From assembly GCA_030522415.1 (NCBI GenBank), contig CM060109.1:839001-903000 (forward strand): 64,000 nucleotides of DNA, in the 5' to 3' direction. Source of the stretch: Channallabes apus (lineage: Eukaryota; Chordata; Actinopteri; Siluriformes; Clariidae). The notes beneath the pieces are model-generated. The model made no database searches and had not been told where the DNA came from. It saw only the letters and a program-made list of their open reading frames with translations. Positions 20,849 through 32,158 of the stretch are shown piece after piece; position 1 is the first letter of the stretch, and each line of letters opens with the position of its first letter. The position numbers and the translations under genes were made by a program.

Positions 20849-21660
20849 TTATCCAATAACCCATGAATTGCTTGAAGACTCATCAGTTGTTAACACTATA
20901 TCTCCAAGCGAGAGTTTTTTTTTGTTTTGAAACCATTTTTGCCGCCCCTGGAGCAAGGGCAAGTATTCACGCACCCATCGCTTCCAGAGCAGGTCTGAAA
21001 GATGCTGGATCTGCTTCTCCCTGCGACGTGCATACATGTCTTCCTTTTTGAAGAATCCAGAGGGCAGGTTTGGCTGTTTTTTCATCAGCAGCAGGTGGTT
21101 TGGTGTCAGAGGTTCCATTTTGGGCGAGCAGCTGTTTCTTTTCACAGATGCCTTTCGTTTTTGCAGTGTGCGAATTCCCTGTTTGAATTCTGCTGCTGCT
21201 TTACCCTTTTGCAATGTGAGAAGTTCTTCCTTAAAATTTTGTCTTTGAGTGAACTTACTGATTTCGTTTTCTGCTCTTGTTAGGTCTTGAGCTTTTAGAG
21301 ACTTGTGATTTTCTGTCTTTGGGTCATCTACTTGTGTTTTAACCCTTTCTGTTTTTTGTTTCAGCATGTCTCTGATGCGAAGGATCCAGGCAACGGATCT
21401 TTTTAACTTGTGCCAGTCAGAGTGATGATTAATCAGTTTACTCACTGCGTCTGTGTCTGTGTATTTTGTAATGCTCACAATATTCACTAAAGCTGAGAGC
21501 TTAACTTCATCAGCATTTTCATCAAAATTTTCTTTTATTGATGTGTCATGAATATTTTCAGGCCATATGCACTCTGCTTCTTTGAGAAAGGAGGGACCAT
21601 GGATCCAGTTAACATTTTTCATGAACTTTTCACAGGATAACCCCCAAGCTTTTATTTTCT
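20849..21660 (-). pseudogene. BEL integrase region remnant
   Basis: Downstream of RNase H, the minus strand gives [20 protein letters not shown] (about 21640-21580), the short segment that joins RNase H to integrase in BEL polyproteins, followed by a lysine-rich stretch with [12 protein letters not shown]. Near 21050-20860 it reads [20 protein letters not shown] followed by [19 protein letters not shown], the DUF5641-type integrase C-terminus of BEL/Pao. The catalytic DDE core between these parts is missing. The frame is separated from the upstream polyprotein by the LINE-tail insertion at 21660-21757. Confidence 0.75.
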
Positions 21661-21757
21661 TTTTTTTAAGGTCACTGGCGGTCGTATAAAGCATTTCACT
21701 GCATATTATACTGTGTATGATTGTGTATGTGACCAATAAAATTTGAATTTGGAGGCA
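21660..21757 (+). mobile_element. Short LINE-tail insertion inside the BEL polyprotein
   Basis: The plus strand reads AAGCATTTCACTGCATATTA, then ATACTGTGTATG, then GTATGTGACCAATAAAATTT, a typical 3' end of a fish non-LTR element, here in opposite orientation to the BEL frame. It interrupts the segment between RNase H (ending PADSASK) and GLSCEKF, so the BEL protein upstream ends in foreign residues ([13 protein letters not shown]). Related sequence lies at 9549-9630. Confidence 0.6.
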
Positions 21758-24368
21758 GAATCAGCTGGGTTTTGTGAGGTATTAACGTACCTCCATTGCT
21801 GTGACTTGGTTGACTCTCTTATAATGGCGATTCTGTTGGCCACAAAGGTTTTAAAACGAAGTGTTTTGTTATCAATGCATCTCAAAACAGTTGTACTGTC
21901 AGTCCAGAACATAGAGTCCAGTAATTTCAATTCTAGCTGTTGTTTCAACATTTTGTCATTTTTTACAGCGACCACTGCCGCAGTCAGTTCCATTCGTGGA
22001 ATGGTGGTTTGTTTCAGGGGTGCTACACGGGAGTTCCCCATCATGAATGCACAATGTGTAAGTCCATCAGCGTTTACTAACCTGAGGTATGAGACAGCTC
22101 CGTATCCCATTTCACTTGCATCCGAGAAGTGGTGGAGTTGTGCTGTAGCTGTAACTCCGACGTCGGCTGGTTTTATGCACCTTGCTACGCTGAACTCGGA
22201 CAGTCGGTGCAGCTCTTGCAGCCAGGTTTTCCATGCCGTTGCAAACTGCTCGGGAATGTCATCATCCCAGGCTAGTTTTTCTTTACATAGCTGTTGCATT
22301 GGGATTGTAGCTGGCAGTATGACAGGCGCGAGAAACCCTAAAGGGTCATAAATCGAACTGGTGATTGACAGGATTCCTCGACTTGTCACAGGTCGTTCCT
22401 TTAAACAAATTTTGAACTTGAACGTGTCTGAGTTAATGCACCACAGCACTCCCAGAGCTCTCTCTATAGGCAGTGCATCTTTCCTCAAGTCTAAGTCTCT
22501 CATGTCTTTGATCCTTTCGCTCTCAGGTATGACAGTTAGTAGGGCACGGCTGTTGCTTTCCCATTTAGTGAGGTTGAACCTTCCGCTTGTACAGAGACTT
22601 GTGAGATCATTGTATAGGGCGACTGCTTGGTCATGACTCGAAACAGATTTCAGGCAGTCGTCTACATGAAGGGTTTTAAGCACTGTATTAACTGCCACAG
22701 CAGATGCATTGCTGGGGTTCTCTTCTGCTGTCTTTCTGAGGGCGAAGTTAGCAACACTAGGTGAAGATTTTGCACCGAACAGATGAACAACCATTTTGTA
22801 TTCAACTAAGTCTTGGTTCACATCTCCGTTCGGCCACCAAAGGAAGCGCAGCAGATCTGTGTCCTTCTCGGGGACTTTCACGTGATAATACATGGCTTCT
22901 ACTGTGCCCTTTTTCTTGGACTTTATTTTAGCAGGTGCTATGGGGAGGATGCAATTACCTCCAGCCCCAGTGAGCGCATTTGATTCATGACTCACAGCAG
23001 ATAGTGTATTTGTTGTGCCACTTTCAGTTTCGTTTCTACGGGCGCTCGTAACTGACTGCGCCGTGTCTGGCACTGCTATGTGTAGCATGCTTGGATGTGG
23101 CTTTGAACACAATGAACATGTAATTTTTTTGGTACAGTCTTTCCACAAATGACCCTTTGTTAAACATCCAAAACAGAATCCGTTTCTTTTTAAGAATTCT
23201 ACTTTGTCTTTGTATGTCTTATCATTAAATTGGAAGCAATCGTCTAAGATATGCTCCCCTTTGCAATGTGCGCATGGTTTAGTGAAAGCGCTAATGGTTA
23301 ACGTGCCGGCATTCTTCGTTGTAATTGAGTCTTTGTGAAGTTTACCAACCTGTCTGTCCTCGGTTGCGACGCTGACCCTGGGTTTTCCTTGGCCGCTTTG
23401 TTTGGGTCCTTGAAGGGATGTGTGACAGGGTTTTCCGTCGCTGGTTGCGGCGTCCAGGTCCGTAGAGTGCGCGCTGCTCAGGTGCGCGTTGCTCGATTCG
23501 GTGACTGCGCTCTCGTTCGCAGGCTGCGCTCGGCTGTTGCATGTTGAGTTGGAACGGTGAGAGTGCGCGCTGCTCTGGCACGCGCTGCTCGATTCAATGA
23601 GTGTGCTCTTGTTCGCAGGCTGCGCTCGGCTATTGCATGTTGAGTTGGAAAGATGAGAGTGCGCGCTGCTCAGGCACGCGCTGCTCGATTCAATGAGTGC
23701 GCTCTTGCTCTTGGGCGATCGACTGTCGTATTTGCGATCTTGACGTTGAAGCACTCTTAATTTGGCATCATGCATAGCGAGCGCCGTTTTGGTTTCCAGT
23801 CTTTCTCTTTTTGCTTTTAGTTGCACTTTTTCGATTTCTAATTGGAGACGTTCTTCCAAGGTTGCAGCTTTTGCTAACAGAGCTGCTCTGTCGGCTTCTT
23901 CTTTCTTTAGTAGGGCTGAGGATTATGTAGAAGTTACAGACCTTTTGGATGCTGCCATTATCTGTGACGCTCTGACGCCCGGCGAGACATCTCCGCGTAT
24001 TCGCGATGTCACAGAGTGGCCCTTAGTGTCCTTGGTGTCCGCTATCCAGCGACCCACCTTAGCTATGAATTCTGAGCCTCAGGTGCGCCGCAAGTGACCT
24101 GATCGCGTCTGTGTTCGTCTTTACGAGTGTACACAAGCACATCAACGTTACTTCTCATGAAGTTCTCTCTTCTGTACTCAGTTTCAACGATGTCTAACTT
24201 ACGTGCATAGTTCATAGGTGTCTTTAATGCAGTAGACGTTGCATTCAGTCGAATTCGCTTGCCTTTTCTTGCATCCAGCGCCTCGTTGAGGTTCTTTCTG
24301 TTCATCTCGTGGAGCGCCGTTAGGCTCCCCAGCCAAGTGCTGGAAGCGTTGTTCTCGTTGTTCGGCAT
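21758..24368 (-). pseudogene. BEL gag and partial pol (RT C-terminus and RNase H)
   Basis: The gag start is MPNNENNASSTWLGSLTALH (24368). A frameshift near 24065 and a stop near 23925 separate it from the 717-codon frame that begins at 23859. That frame has a charged coiled coil (ERLQLEIEKVQLKAKRERLE), three 32-residue serine-rich repeats (about 23712-23430), and paired zinc-knuckle motifs (CAHCKGEHILDDC, CFGCLTKGHLWKDC, CSLCSKPH). It then jumps in frame past protease and the start of RT to the Pao-type RT C-terminal part: FLWWPNGDVNQDL, LHVDDCLKSV (catalytic box, with H where Y is usual), ERALGVLWCINSDTF, IYDPLGFLAPV. RNase H follows (FSDASEMGYGAVSYLR, IPRMELTAAVVAVK, FWTDSTTVLRCI). Without protease, an intact RT and the integrase core the element is not autonomous. 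Confidence 0.8.
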
Positions 24369-25089
24369 GGTGAAGTTCGACGGCTATTCTCTTTTACTTT
24401 CCCTTTCAGCGTTCACTTGTTTTTGTTCAAACAGCGGAAAAGCTTGTGACTTTATGTAGATGCGGTCATATTATTTCACTAGTTTTGACGCGTAGCTTTG
24501 GTTTAAAGTTTCACTCACACGACAGAAGTCCAATCTCTTTGTCTCTTGTAGTTTATTTTGTCAGCATCAAAGAATCAACACTTCATACAGTTGTCTTGAG
24601 TAAATCCACTGTGATTACAGACACCAGTTGCTGCATCTTGCAAATCTCTGACTTTTACAACAACCTGTTTGCTGTATCTTGTAAATTACAGTCTTAGCTT
24701 ACGAATATAACAACACTCTTGCTGTATATATCCACTTACGGGAGCTTACGGTTACAACAACCTAGTTGCTATATTTCACATTCTTAGCTTACCGGGCTTA
24801 CGGTCAAAAGCTTGTGTTTCCTTAGCCTTCCGCATCTAGACTGAACTCTCTTTCATATGACAGTCACACAAATGCATGTAATAGTAGAATGACATCACAG
24901 ACCAACTTACGATTGTCAACTTATGATGCATGACTAAGAAATATAAAGCTTATGGCTTATGTAACAAACTTAATGCTTAATGCTTTACTAATGAATAGAA
25001 CAAGGTAGGATAAATGAAATAACAGCAAATAAAATAAAATAAACACAACAACAAATTCATAACAAGTGCGATATGGCACTTACAATGAC

Positions 25090-25704
25090 CTTACTTTTTG
25101 TCCCTACAGTAATCTTAGTTTGACGCATAATAGGTCGTAGATTAGATGTGTCAGCTGTACGGCTTGAGATGGCCTTAGACTTTCTATCACGTGTTAAAAC
25201 AGAGATACTGTAGAGAAAGCTACAGGCACACTGGGTTCCCGCTTGTTCTGTAAACATTTGTTAATGTTATTGCTATCATAGCGGGGACCCAACACACATC
25301 ACTGAGAGCTGATATCTGTTTGTTTTATTTCACCTAGACCAGATAAAGGAGGGGGGGTTTGAGCCTTGCCGCAGTGGCAGCAGTCGGAGAGCTCTCCCAG
25401 GAGGGGGAGGATGAGCTGGGCCCACAGGCCTTGGTGGTGGTGGAGCTCGCTGTTTTTTACTTGGCATCTGGGGGCTTGCAGCAAAAGAGTGGGAGAGTTT
25501 GGTCCCAGTATGCACCAGTTCCTCCATTTTCTGTGAAAAGCTTAGAAGTGGAGATGCTGGAGAGAGGGATGTGTCTGGTGAGATGGGCTCTGACTCTGGT
25601 GTTTCCCTTGGCTGCAGTGAAATTTCCTGAATTCCCTGGCTGTTTTCCAGAAAGTTATCTTGAAACTGTTGTAGTACGTGAAACGAAGTAAGCCTGTTAT
25701 ACAA
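25090..25704 (-). pseudogene. LINE copy A: start of ORF2 region
   Basis: The minus strand shows QQFQDNFLENSQGIQEISLQ, KMEELVHTGTKLSHSF and a proline-rich stretch (25704-25330). It then shows SVLTRDRKSKAISSRTADTS and LRPIMRQTKITVGTKSKV up to 25090, where the BEL element interrupts. Reading across the BEL insertion joins TKSKV to the LALLNSRSL endonuclease start at about 19937. The proline-rich linker before the endonuclease is seen in other fish L2-group LINEs. Confidence 0.65.
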
Positions 25705-26114
25705 TTATACTATTTGCACGTGTATTTTATCTGTTTTAAACTTGGTGTCATTTGATCTTATTGGTTTAGAAATGTTTGTAAAAAAAACTATTGTTATCAA
25801 AAATGTAACAGATGTAACACCGGACTTCATTACCCACAATGCATCTCCCGCACTGGACTACACTGCCGTAAACAGCTGTCGTAAATCAAAACTCCCGGTA
25901 CTGCAGATGGCCACCACTTTTCATCAGTATAATGACACACACACACACACACACACACACGCAGCAGCAGCAGACCGAGCCGTCACTCCCCTAAATTTAA
26001 AGAATACAAACTGGTTGCGTGCGAGTTTGCTGTTTTTTCTATAGTATGCTGAAGCAAAATCAAAATACAACAATTTTTTTTATTTTAATTTTGCTATAAT
26101 TAAAATAAAAAAAT

Positions 26115-26200
26115 TTAAAACATCATCCCTCGGGATTCGAACAGGCGCTTTATGTATCACTGACCGTGTGCTCTAACCACCACACCAAGCAAGCACTTAA
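26115..26200 (-). repeat. tRNA-like segment (SINE head or tRNA relic)
   Basis: The minus strand reads TGGTGTGGTGGTTAGAGCAC, resembling the D-arm and box A, and 37 bases later TGTTCGAATCCC, resembling box B and the T loop. Spacing fits a tRNA, but the T stem and acceptor stem do not pair well, so this is not a functional tRNA gene. A tRNA-derived SINE promoter is the likely source. Confidence 0.5.
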
Positions 26201-26557
26201 ACACTATGCACCCAAGTAACGTTAAATAAGGCAAGGTTAATAAAGCAAGCTCTGGATAAGTGACGAAGTAAGCTTGTTATAATAATAACTTGGTGTTATT
26301 TGATCTCATTGGTTTATAAATTTATATTTAAATAAATAGTAAACTTTCCCGATTTCGTTATAATTTTGTTTGATGAGTGGGGCTTGAAAATTCTCTTGAA
26401 AAATATGGTCATTTATTTCAGTTAATAAATCCACTATAATTTTTTTTTACTCATTATTGTACAGTACACATTAATAGCTTTGGTTCAGATTTTTCATGTT
26501 TGTTGTGGAAATTACCATCACTGTTGTATTTACTGCGATGAATGAAAATGTCACTTT

Positions 26558-26571
26558 GCGCCACCTGGCGG
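26558..26571. promoter_or_regulatory. CTCF-like motif
   Basis: GCGCCACCTGGCGG, whose reverse complement CCGCCAGGTGGCGC is close to the CTCF core consensus. Near-identical motifs occur in two other elements at 41230-41243 and 48840-48853. Binding is not shown by sequence alone. Confidence 0.35.
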
Positions 26572-26795
26572 CCATTTTACGAATGACTTTGAAATGCAAC
26601 TGATTTATTTTGGCCGCTGTTGCCTTTAAACGGCGGTATACGTGGCGAGATCGCCATTCCAATTTTGTAACCACTGTATGTCGCAGTCTGTCTGTGATGA
26701 ACTCTGTGGGCAGGATTGTTGTTTTGGCTGTGTGATGTTATCAGTGTTCTTGTGGGATTCTTTAACCATATGACTCGAGACCTGTTTGTGGTCAC

Positions 26796-27610
26796 TCAAA
26801 CTACAGTATGTCCAGGTGTACGTGTGCCTTTCAGGTTGAGAGGATTGGCACATTCTGCTGAAAGATGATGGAGGGAGAAATAGATATTTTCCTTTAGCAC
26901 CCTTGAACCAAGTTTGTTTGGGTGGAGACCAACCAGTTTGAACAGTTGTCTATGGCCCCAGAAAAGATTGAAGTTGTCGATGAAGTTGACTCCTTTTGAA
27001 CTGCAGGTTCTTTGTAGCCATGTGTTCAGCAGATGTTTCTGATAGGGGAGTCCCCGATTATCAGAGTCCTGACCTCGGTTTCGCTCTGAGCTGAATGCCA
27101 CTGTCTGCTCAACTTTGAGCGCCTGTTGGGAGCGGCGTTAACTGTTGGCTGTGTAATATTCATATTCAATAACATTTGGGGATTCCTCACCCACAATAAT
27201 CAGTGCTTTGAATCTGTTCTCAAGATGAATGGGGGGTGGCAAAATACCAGTGTTTGCAAGTCTTGTCACAGCCATATCTGGGGAAGAGGATGCCATTGCA
27301 GCAATATGAGATACTCGTGATAATCTGACGTCTTGAGTGCCTTTGGGTCTTGCTCCCTGTTTGTACCATCGATTTATCTGTCGATCAGTTTTGGCATGTT
27401 TGGCATGTTCCTCTACATTCTGTATAAACTGTTGAGATTTGCTAGATTCATGAGGCTGTATGTTGAAGAGGTCCATGCTGACGGTCTGCTGAATGTTCTG
27501 CCTGTTTTGGAAGTCCAGCAAGTAACTTTGTTTCAAGAACTGCAATCCTTTGTAGAAGTGTGTGGCAGGTCATGCAGCAAGTAGATTCCACAAAAGGCAT
27601 TTTTATTATT
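26796..27610 (-). pseudogene. LINE copy A ORF1, SGNH-esterase-like
   Basis: The minus strand begins with MPFVESTCCMTCHTLLQRIA (about 27600), a CxxC-type motif followed by a leucine-rich coiled coil, as in ORF1 of L2-group LINEs. After a frameshift it continues ALIIVGEESPNVIEYEY (27190) and LLNTWLQRTCSSKGVNFIDN then FNLFWGHRQLFKLVGLHPNK (27030-26900). The last block corresponds to the DGLHP-N--G histidine block of the esterase fold, with V replacing the aspartate. The protein is thought to chaperone LINE RNA. It is broken by frameshifts. Confidence 0.65.
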
Positions 27611-27720
27611 ATTTTTTTTTCTCGTCTGTTTGAATGTAGGCCGGAACCGGAAGCAGAAACAGTCACCCCACAGTTACTACTTGGTTTAAAATCAGTGCTT
27701 TCTGTAGCCGACATCATTAC

Positions 27721-28135
27721 CTACAGCATAGTAACAAGTGAGAGAGCTATGGCAAAAAACACATCGGTGCTCTATAAAGACACAAAAAGCAGACAATTTC
27801 ATACAGTACAGTGGGATACAGTACCTAAGATGTTAGTTTTACTAGTTGACGAGTAATCCATTGGATCTGTCCTTTGCACTTTGGAACGTTCGCCAATCGG
27901 ATTTGACATGGTGGCCAACTACAGTACATGGTGGTGTCTGAATGTTCTCTAGTTTATTTACAGTATAGAAGGCATTTAAGTCCTGTGCCATTTCCTGAAG
28001 GAATTGCAAGGTACTTATGTGTCACGGCCATCCGTTACTACATCAAAGCGAGTGTGGCATTCACATGTTCTATAGAAATCCAGGGTGACGAACCGTAGGA
28101 AGTGTTATAATATAAAGAATGAGGATGAGGTCATG

Positions 28136-28173
<38 letters not shown>

Positions 28174-28760
28174 ACCAGGGTTAAATAAACACAGTCTTGG
28201 GAAATGTCAGAAAACACTAGCAACTGAATACAGAAGTCAGTAATGAGCAGTGAAGAAACATGGTGGACCTAAAATGCCATGCAGTAGCTTTGCTGTACAA
28301 TTTTTAAGCATCATCTGTAAATGCGTAGCCCATAACAGCAAACTGAGGATCACCACAATCTTACCATGAAGCTACCCTTATCAGTTCTTCAGAGTTATAG
28401 ATTCATCCCACATTATAGGTTTAAAACAATGTTTCATTAGATCAAAAAGAATTTTGTAAGATTTTTTACAGTCAGCTGAGTCAGCAGAGCTTATTCTGAA
28501 TGGTTAGGTCCAGGAAGCACTTCCAGGTCACTTCTTGTTCACCTCACTGTGAAGTCTTTAGGGGGAGTTGTGCAGCCTCTGATCACTATTTTTGTGTTTT
28601 GACACGATTGTCAAAATACTGTATATTTCTGCTAAAATGCACTCTAGCACAAGTGAATCCACACATACACACACACAGCTAATTAGATTTCTCTGTGTTT
28701 GACATCTCACTTATGCATTTCCTTCACTTTGAATTTGATATTTAAGAATCTTATTTGGAC

Positions 28761-28792
<32 letters not shown>

Positions 28793-29373
28793 CTGTTTAA
28801 ATCTCAGTCCTGCCTTGTCTCAACTTTCCTCCAGGTCTCCACTGCTCTCTGATGAGATCTTGATTTATTGGAGTTTCTGTTCTTCAGGTTTCATCTTCGT
28901 CTTTCACTTGACATTATCAAGGTGCCTGGAAAGGAAAGCTGAAGCTCTGATCTTTAAACTGCACCATGTGTGAAAGTGTGTGTAATGTGTGTGAGTTTCC
29001 TCTAATCCTCTTGTGATAGAGTGTGTTGGTCTTGCAGCAGTAGGTAGAAGTTTATTATAAAATGCTCCTTTGGAGAAAAGAAACAGATTTAATCCTGTTA
29101 GGAAAGGCCTGTAATGCTGACATGAATATTCACTGCCCTAATCCCAATCCCCTGATCCCTAATACCTAATGACCAATCGCTGAACTCTAATCAATTATGT
29201 ATTTTTCATGATTGTCTACAAAACATGTATTGAAATAAAGAATTTAATACATGTCATGTACTAGAACTACATGTTTTCTTTTCGTCCTATTTTCACATCA
29301 TCTCATACATATTCACATTCATTAATATTAATTATTCTAAACACATACACATGCTCCTAAATGCTGTTGGCCT
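27721..29373. other. No gene recognised; two microsatellites
   Basis: About 1.65 kb without a supportable gene. The first 150 bases may include the 5' UTR of LINE copy A. An (AG)n run lies at 28139-28171 and a (CT)n run at 28761-28786. Short open frames at 28500-28682 and 28755-28973 are low complexity or lack any known motif. Confidence 0.5.
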
Positions 29374-29909
29374 CGAATCATCAAACAAATATTAATATTA
29401 CACAAAGATAACCCGAGTAAAGACATTTAAATAAAATAAAATTTTAGGTAGTGATTTCATTTATTAAGCTGTCCAAACCTGCCTGGCTCTATGTGAAAAA
29501 GTAACTGTCCCTTTGCTAAATCATAAATTAACTGTAATTAGCCACATCATTTGAAAAGTTGAGTTAAAGGTCACATGCCAAACCAAAGGATTTATTGCCG
29601 GACCTATTGTATCAAGAAATCTTAAATAATCTTAAATAATGGTGCTTTTCCGCTGCATAGTACGGCACGACACGGTTCAGTTCAGCTCACTTTTGGGGGG
29701 TTTTCCACTGGGAACAGTACCTGGTACCTGGTCCTTTTTTTAGTACCACCTCAGCCGAGGTTCCAAGCGTGCCGAACCGTTACCAAAACGTGACGTGTAA
29801 ACTCCGCTGGTCACTGATTGGCCGGAGAAAATCGTCATTACTGCGTCACTGAGCTTGTAGTGCAGCCACATAAGGGGTTGTTTTTTATAGGCCACAAATA
29901 AAGTGGGAG

Positions 29910-30735
29910 CGCTACTGCCACGAGTCGCTAGGGAAACTGGAGAAAGCCGTGGCTGACTGTTATATATGCCGTGACATCATCTTAGAACCCAGAACCAGGG
30001 CGTCTCCTTCGAACACCACCAGGGGGCGGTACACCGTAGAGTTCCGAGGAAGAAGGGAGGAGCACGCCAGCTTGTAGTCCCACCATCAAAGGTCCAGACG
30101 TTCCTCCATGACTTTCACCAAAAGCCGTTGGGTGGCCACCGGGTGGGGCTGAAAACACTACTAAGCCTCCTAGACGTCGCCTGGTGGCCCACCATCCGCA
30201 AGGTCTGGCGGTACGTGGGAGCATGCGAGGTCTGCCAGAACACCCGGAGTGGGGCCAAGCGAACCAGGGTCCAGCAGAGATCAGCCACGCCCGTCGCCCC
30301 TCACCCTTGCAAACCCCAGGATGGATCCGGGAGCTGCCACATGCCAGACCTCACCAGGGGCCATTGGAGCAGCCTACCACGCAACAACACTCCACTGACC
30401 CAGCCACCAATACAGAACCGACCGACATTAGGATCACCGCGGAGGAAGAGGATCAACCATCAGCAGGTCAGCCAGCCAAATACGCCAGCTACTAGGATTC
30501 CCGGCAGAACGAGGTGCCAGAGCTACCGGGCGAGCTGGTTTGGCGACCGACACCCTCTCTTTTCTCTGCCCCTCGAATGCTTACAGTTAAACGAGTGCCC
30601 AGTGGGAGGGACCAGAAAAAAGACTGCAATATAACCAAGGACTGACACTACATGTAGGTCTGAGGGCATCCCACAAAGCCGAGTGGTTCCAGGAATGCGC
30701 TAGTGTGGTCCTCTTCTCACACGCTGGAGGCTGGG
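29910..30735 (+). pseudogene. Gag and integrase remnants of the second Gypsy element
   Basis: A short gag piece (RYCHESLGKLEKAVADCY) aligns with RYCQEALEKMERAIVDCF of the copy at 15277. After a deletion the integrase zinc-binding region follows (FHQKPLGGHRVGLKTLLSLL, WWPTIRKVWRYVGACEVC). A proline-rich stretch and a short WEGP-like integrase C-terminal piece lie before the G run. Reverse transcriptase, RNase H and the integrase core are absent, the same set lost by the first Gypsy copy. Stops and frameshifts make it inactive. Confidence 0.7.
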
Positions 30736-31229
30736 GGGGGGGGGGTGTCTATGTAGCGCAGCCACATAAGGGGTTGTTATTTATAGGCCACAAATAAAGT
30801 GGGAAGTAAAAAGTAAAACCACCAGGTCTTTTTAAACGACCCTAGACGGCTATTTTGTTCCCATGACAACTGTGCATTGGTTCCGGGGTCATGCTCTCGC
30901 GCGCATGCGCAGTTGTGCCGCGAGGGAACCCCGATGACCTATCGGGTCACGTGTCCCGGTATAAAGCCGGAACAGGCATACTACTCGGGATGGAGAGATG
31001 AGACAGCGCGCTGTATTTTTGATGAGAGAGAGAGAGCCTGTTTGGATGTTTCACAGATTACTTTTCCGGATTTTCATTCAGTACCCTTCTCATTCCGTTT
31101 CCTCGTTCTCCCGGATTTACCATCTTTTCCTGATGAGATCGAGCCATCTCTCCCGTACACCATCTCACTCCTACAATAGCACGGACTTGGACAATCATAC
31201 ATACGCACACACACGCATACACTACTGAC

Positions 31230-32158
31230 CAGTGACGTGCGGTGAGGGTTGGGGTTGGTGCGGCACTGACTCAGAGTCAGATTTACAAACGTACTGTATG
31301 ATGCTAAGGCACTGACTCACAAGTCAGATTTACAAGCATACATGGTTGTTATCCCATTCTTGATTAAATTTAATAACATTTTAAACACACCACTGTACAT
31401 TTAAACACACCACTGCAGTATTCTTACCTTTACTTGTAAATGAAGTCCATTCTCCTGTCCTTCTGGACGAAGATCTCGATGACTTTGTTGTAGAAGTCCT
31501 CCTTTTTGTCTTTTTCTTTGAGTTTTACAAGTCTCTCTTTCTCAATTGAGATAATTGCCAAGTCAAGTTTTGAAAAATTTCTTATCTTCGAGATTATATC
31601 CTCCATTTTCAGGGAAAATAAAGCCAAATAGCAACGCGTTAGCACTGAATGTTGTTGGTTGTTTTTCTTTTCTTTTTTTTCTTCTTAATTTACTCTCGCA
31701 TTTACTCGTGTCGTGAACTATTAGCCGCAGGCTCACTATCGCCCCCATCGTTGAGGCAAAGGTACTGGCTGCCTCAAGGCCTGTATTTTCCCGCTGACTG
31801 CAAGCACGCGCCGTTTGCACGCGCTCAGTACAGTGTGTGAGTGGTGCACACTCTCACACGCACGCGCTGAGAGGCACTACCTGTCACTGCCTCAGCCTCC
31901 ATGATTCTCGTCTCCCGTTGTTATTTGAACAAGAAATACAGCTATTTTGACTATGAAAATGATCCAAATGTATAGGAAACACACCAAAATTGCATTAAAA
32001 GCATAGACCACAGGACAGATATTATATTATATTTTATTATATTATTCATTTTTTAACAACTTATGGTGACAGCTGAGGAAACCATGTTGAGCCCTTTACC
32101 GCCCCTGGTGGCAAGGTGAGGCACTGCCTCACCTGCCTCCTATGAGTGCACGTCCCTG
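31230..32158 (-). mobile_element. hAT element (929 bp) inside the Gypsy LTR, 8-bp duplication CTACTGAC
   Basis: Ends CAGTGACGTGC and (reverse complement) CAGGGACGTGC, flanked by perfect CTACTGAC copies at 31222-31229 and 32159-32166, the 8-bp duplication of hAT elements. The minus strand carries an N-terminal transposase-like stretch rich in Lys and Glu (31820-31430: KKRKEKQPTTF, MEDIISKIRNFSKLDLAIIS, ERLVKLKEKDKKEDFYNKVI). The catalytic domain is missing, so this is a deletion derivative. Confidence 0.85.

Larger units (their letters stand above)
19938..25084 (-). mobile_element. BEL/Pao retrotransposon with two LTRs, target duplication ATGAC
   Basis: LTRs at 19938-20564 (627 bp) and 24455-25084 (630 bp) are nearly identical. 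In minus orientation they start TGTAAGTGCC and end GCATCTACA. ATGAC flanks the element at 19933-19937 and 25085-25089. An AGGGGCTGGAA purine tract (minus strand) lies against the 19938 LTR, which is therefore the 3' LTR. The 3.9-kb interior encodes gag, part of reverse transcriptase, RNase H and the integrase C-terminus, with protease, the start of RT and the integrase core deleted. It is inserted just after the start of LINE copy A ORF2. Confidence 0.9.
25690..26684. mobile_element. Unclassified repeat inserted in LINE copy A
   Basis: The right edge is clear: LINE sequence ends at TATGTCGCAGTC (26685 on), preceded by ...CCAATTTTGTAACCACTG, giving a CAGTGGTTAC end next to TA. The 26520-26640 part, in reverse complement, aligns with the left end of the 9.2-kb element at 48734 (AAAATAAA-CAGT-GCATTTC and the CCGCCAG-TGGCGCAAA motif), so both belong to one family. 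The left edge near 25690 is blurred. Inside are a direct repeat (about 25683-25775 and 26263-26325), a (CA)n run at 25936-25959 and a tRNA-like segment. Confidence 0.5.
9931..27720 (-). mobile_element. L2-like LINE, copy A, spread over 17.8 kb by later insertions
   Basis: Read on the minus strand, the element runs: ORF1 (27603-26796), ORF2 start and N-terminus (25704-25090, 19937-18000), ORF2 C-terminus (14517-13650), 3' UTR (13552 down to 9931) ending in CTTGCCTTG repeats. Four insertions interrupt it: about 25690-26684, 19938-25084, 14518-17991 and 10181-13551. At three of them the LINE sequence resumes with a short duplication (ATGAC, ACTT and TTAAAATAG), proving that it was once continuous. 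It belongs to a different family from copies B and C, with ORF2 clearly diverged and a different 3' UTR. Confidence 0.85.

Noticed and set aside
23430..23712. Possible CRISPR-like array because of three similar 96-bp units
   Set aside because: Units are in-frame protein repeats of BEL gag without spacers, in a eukaryotic retrotransposon.
26115..26200. Possible functional tRNA gene
   Set aside because: Box-like motifs are present, but the T stem and acceptor stem do not pair, and it lies in a repeat.
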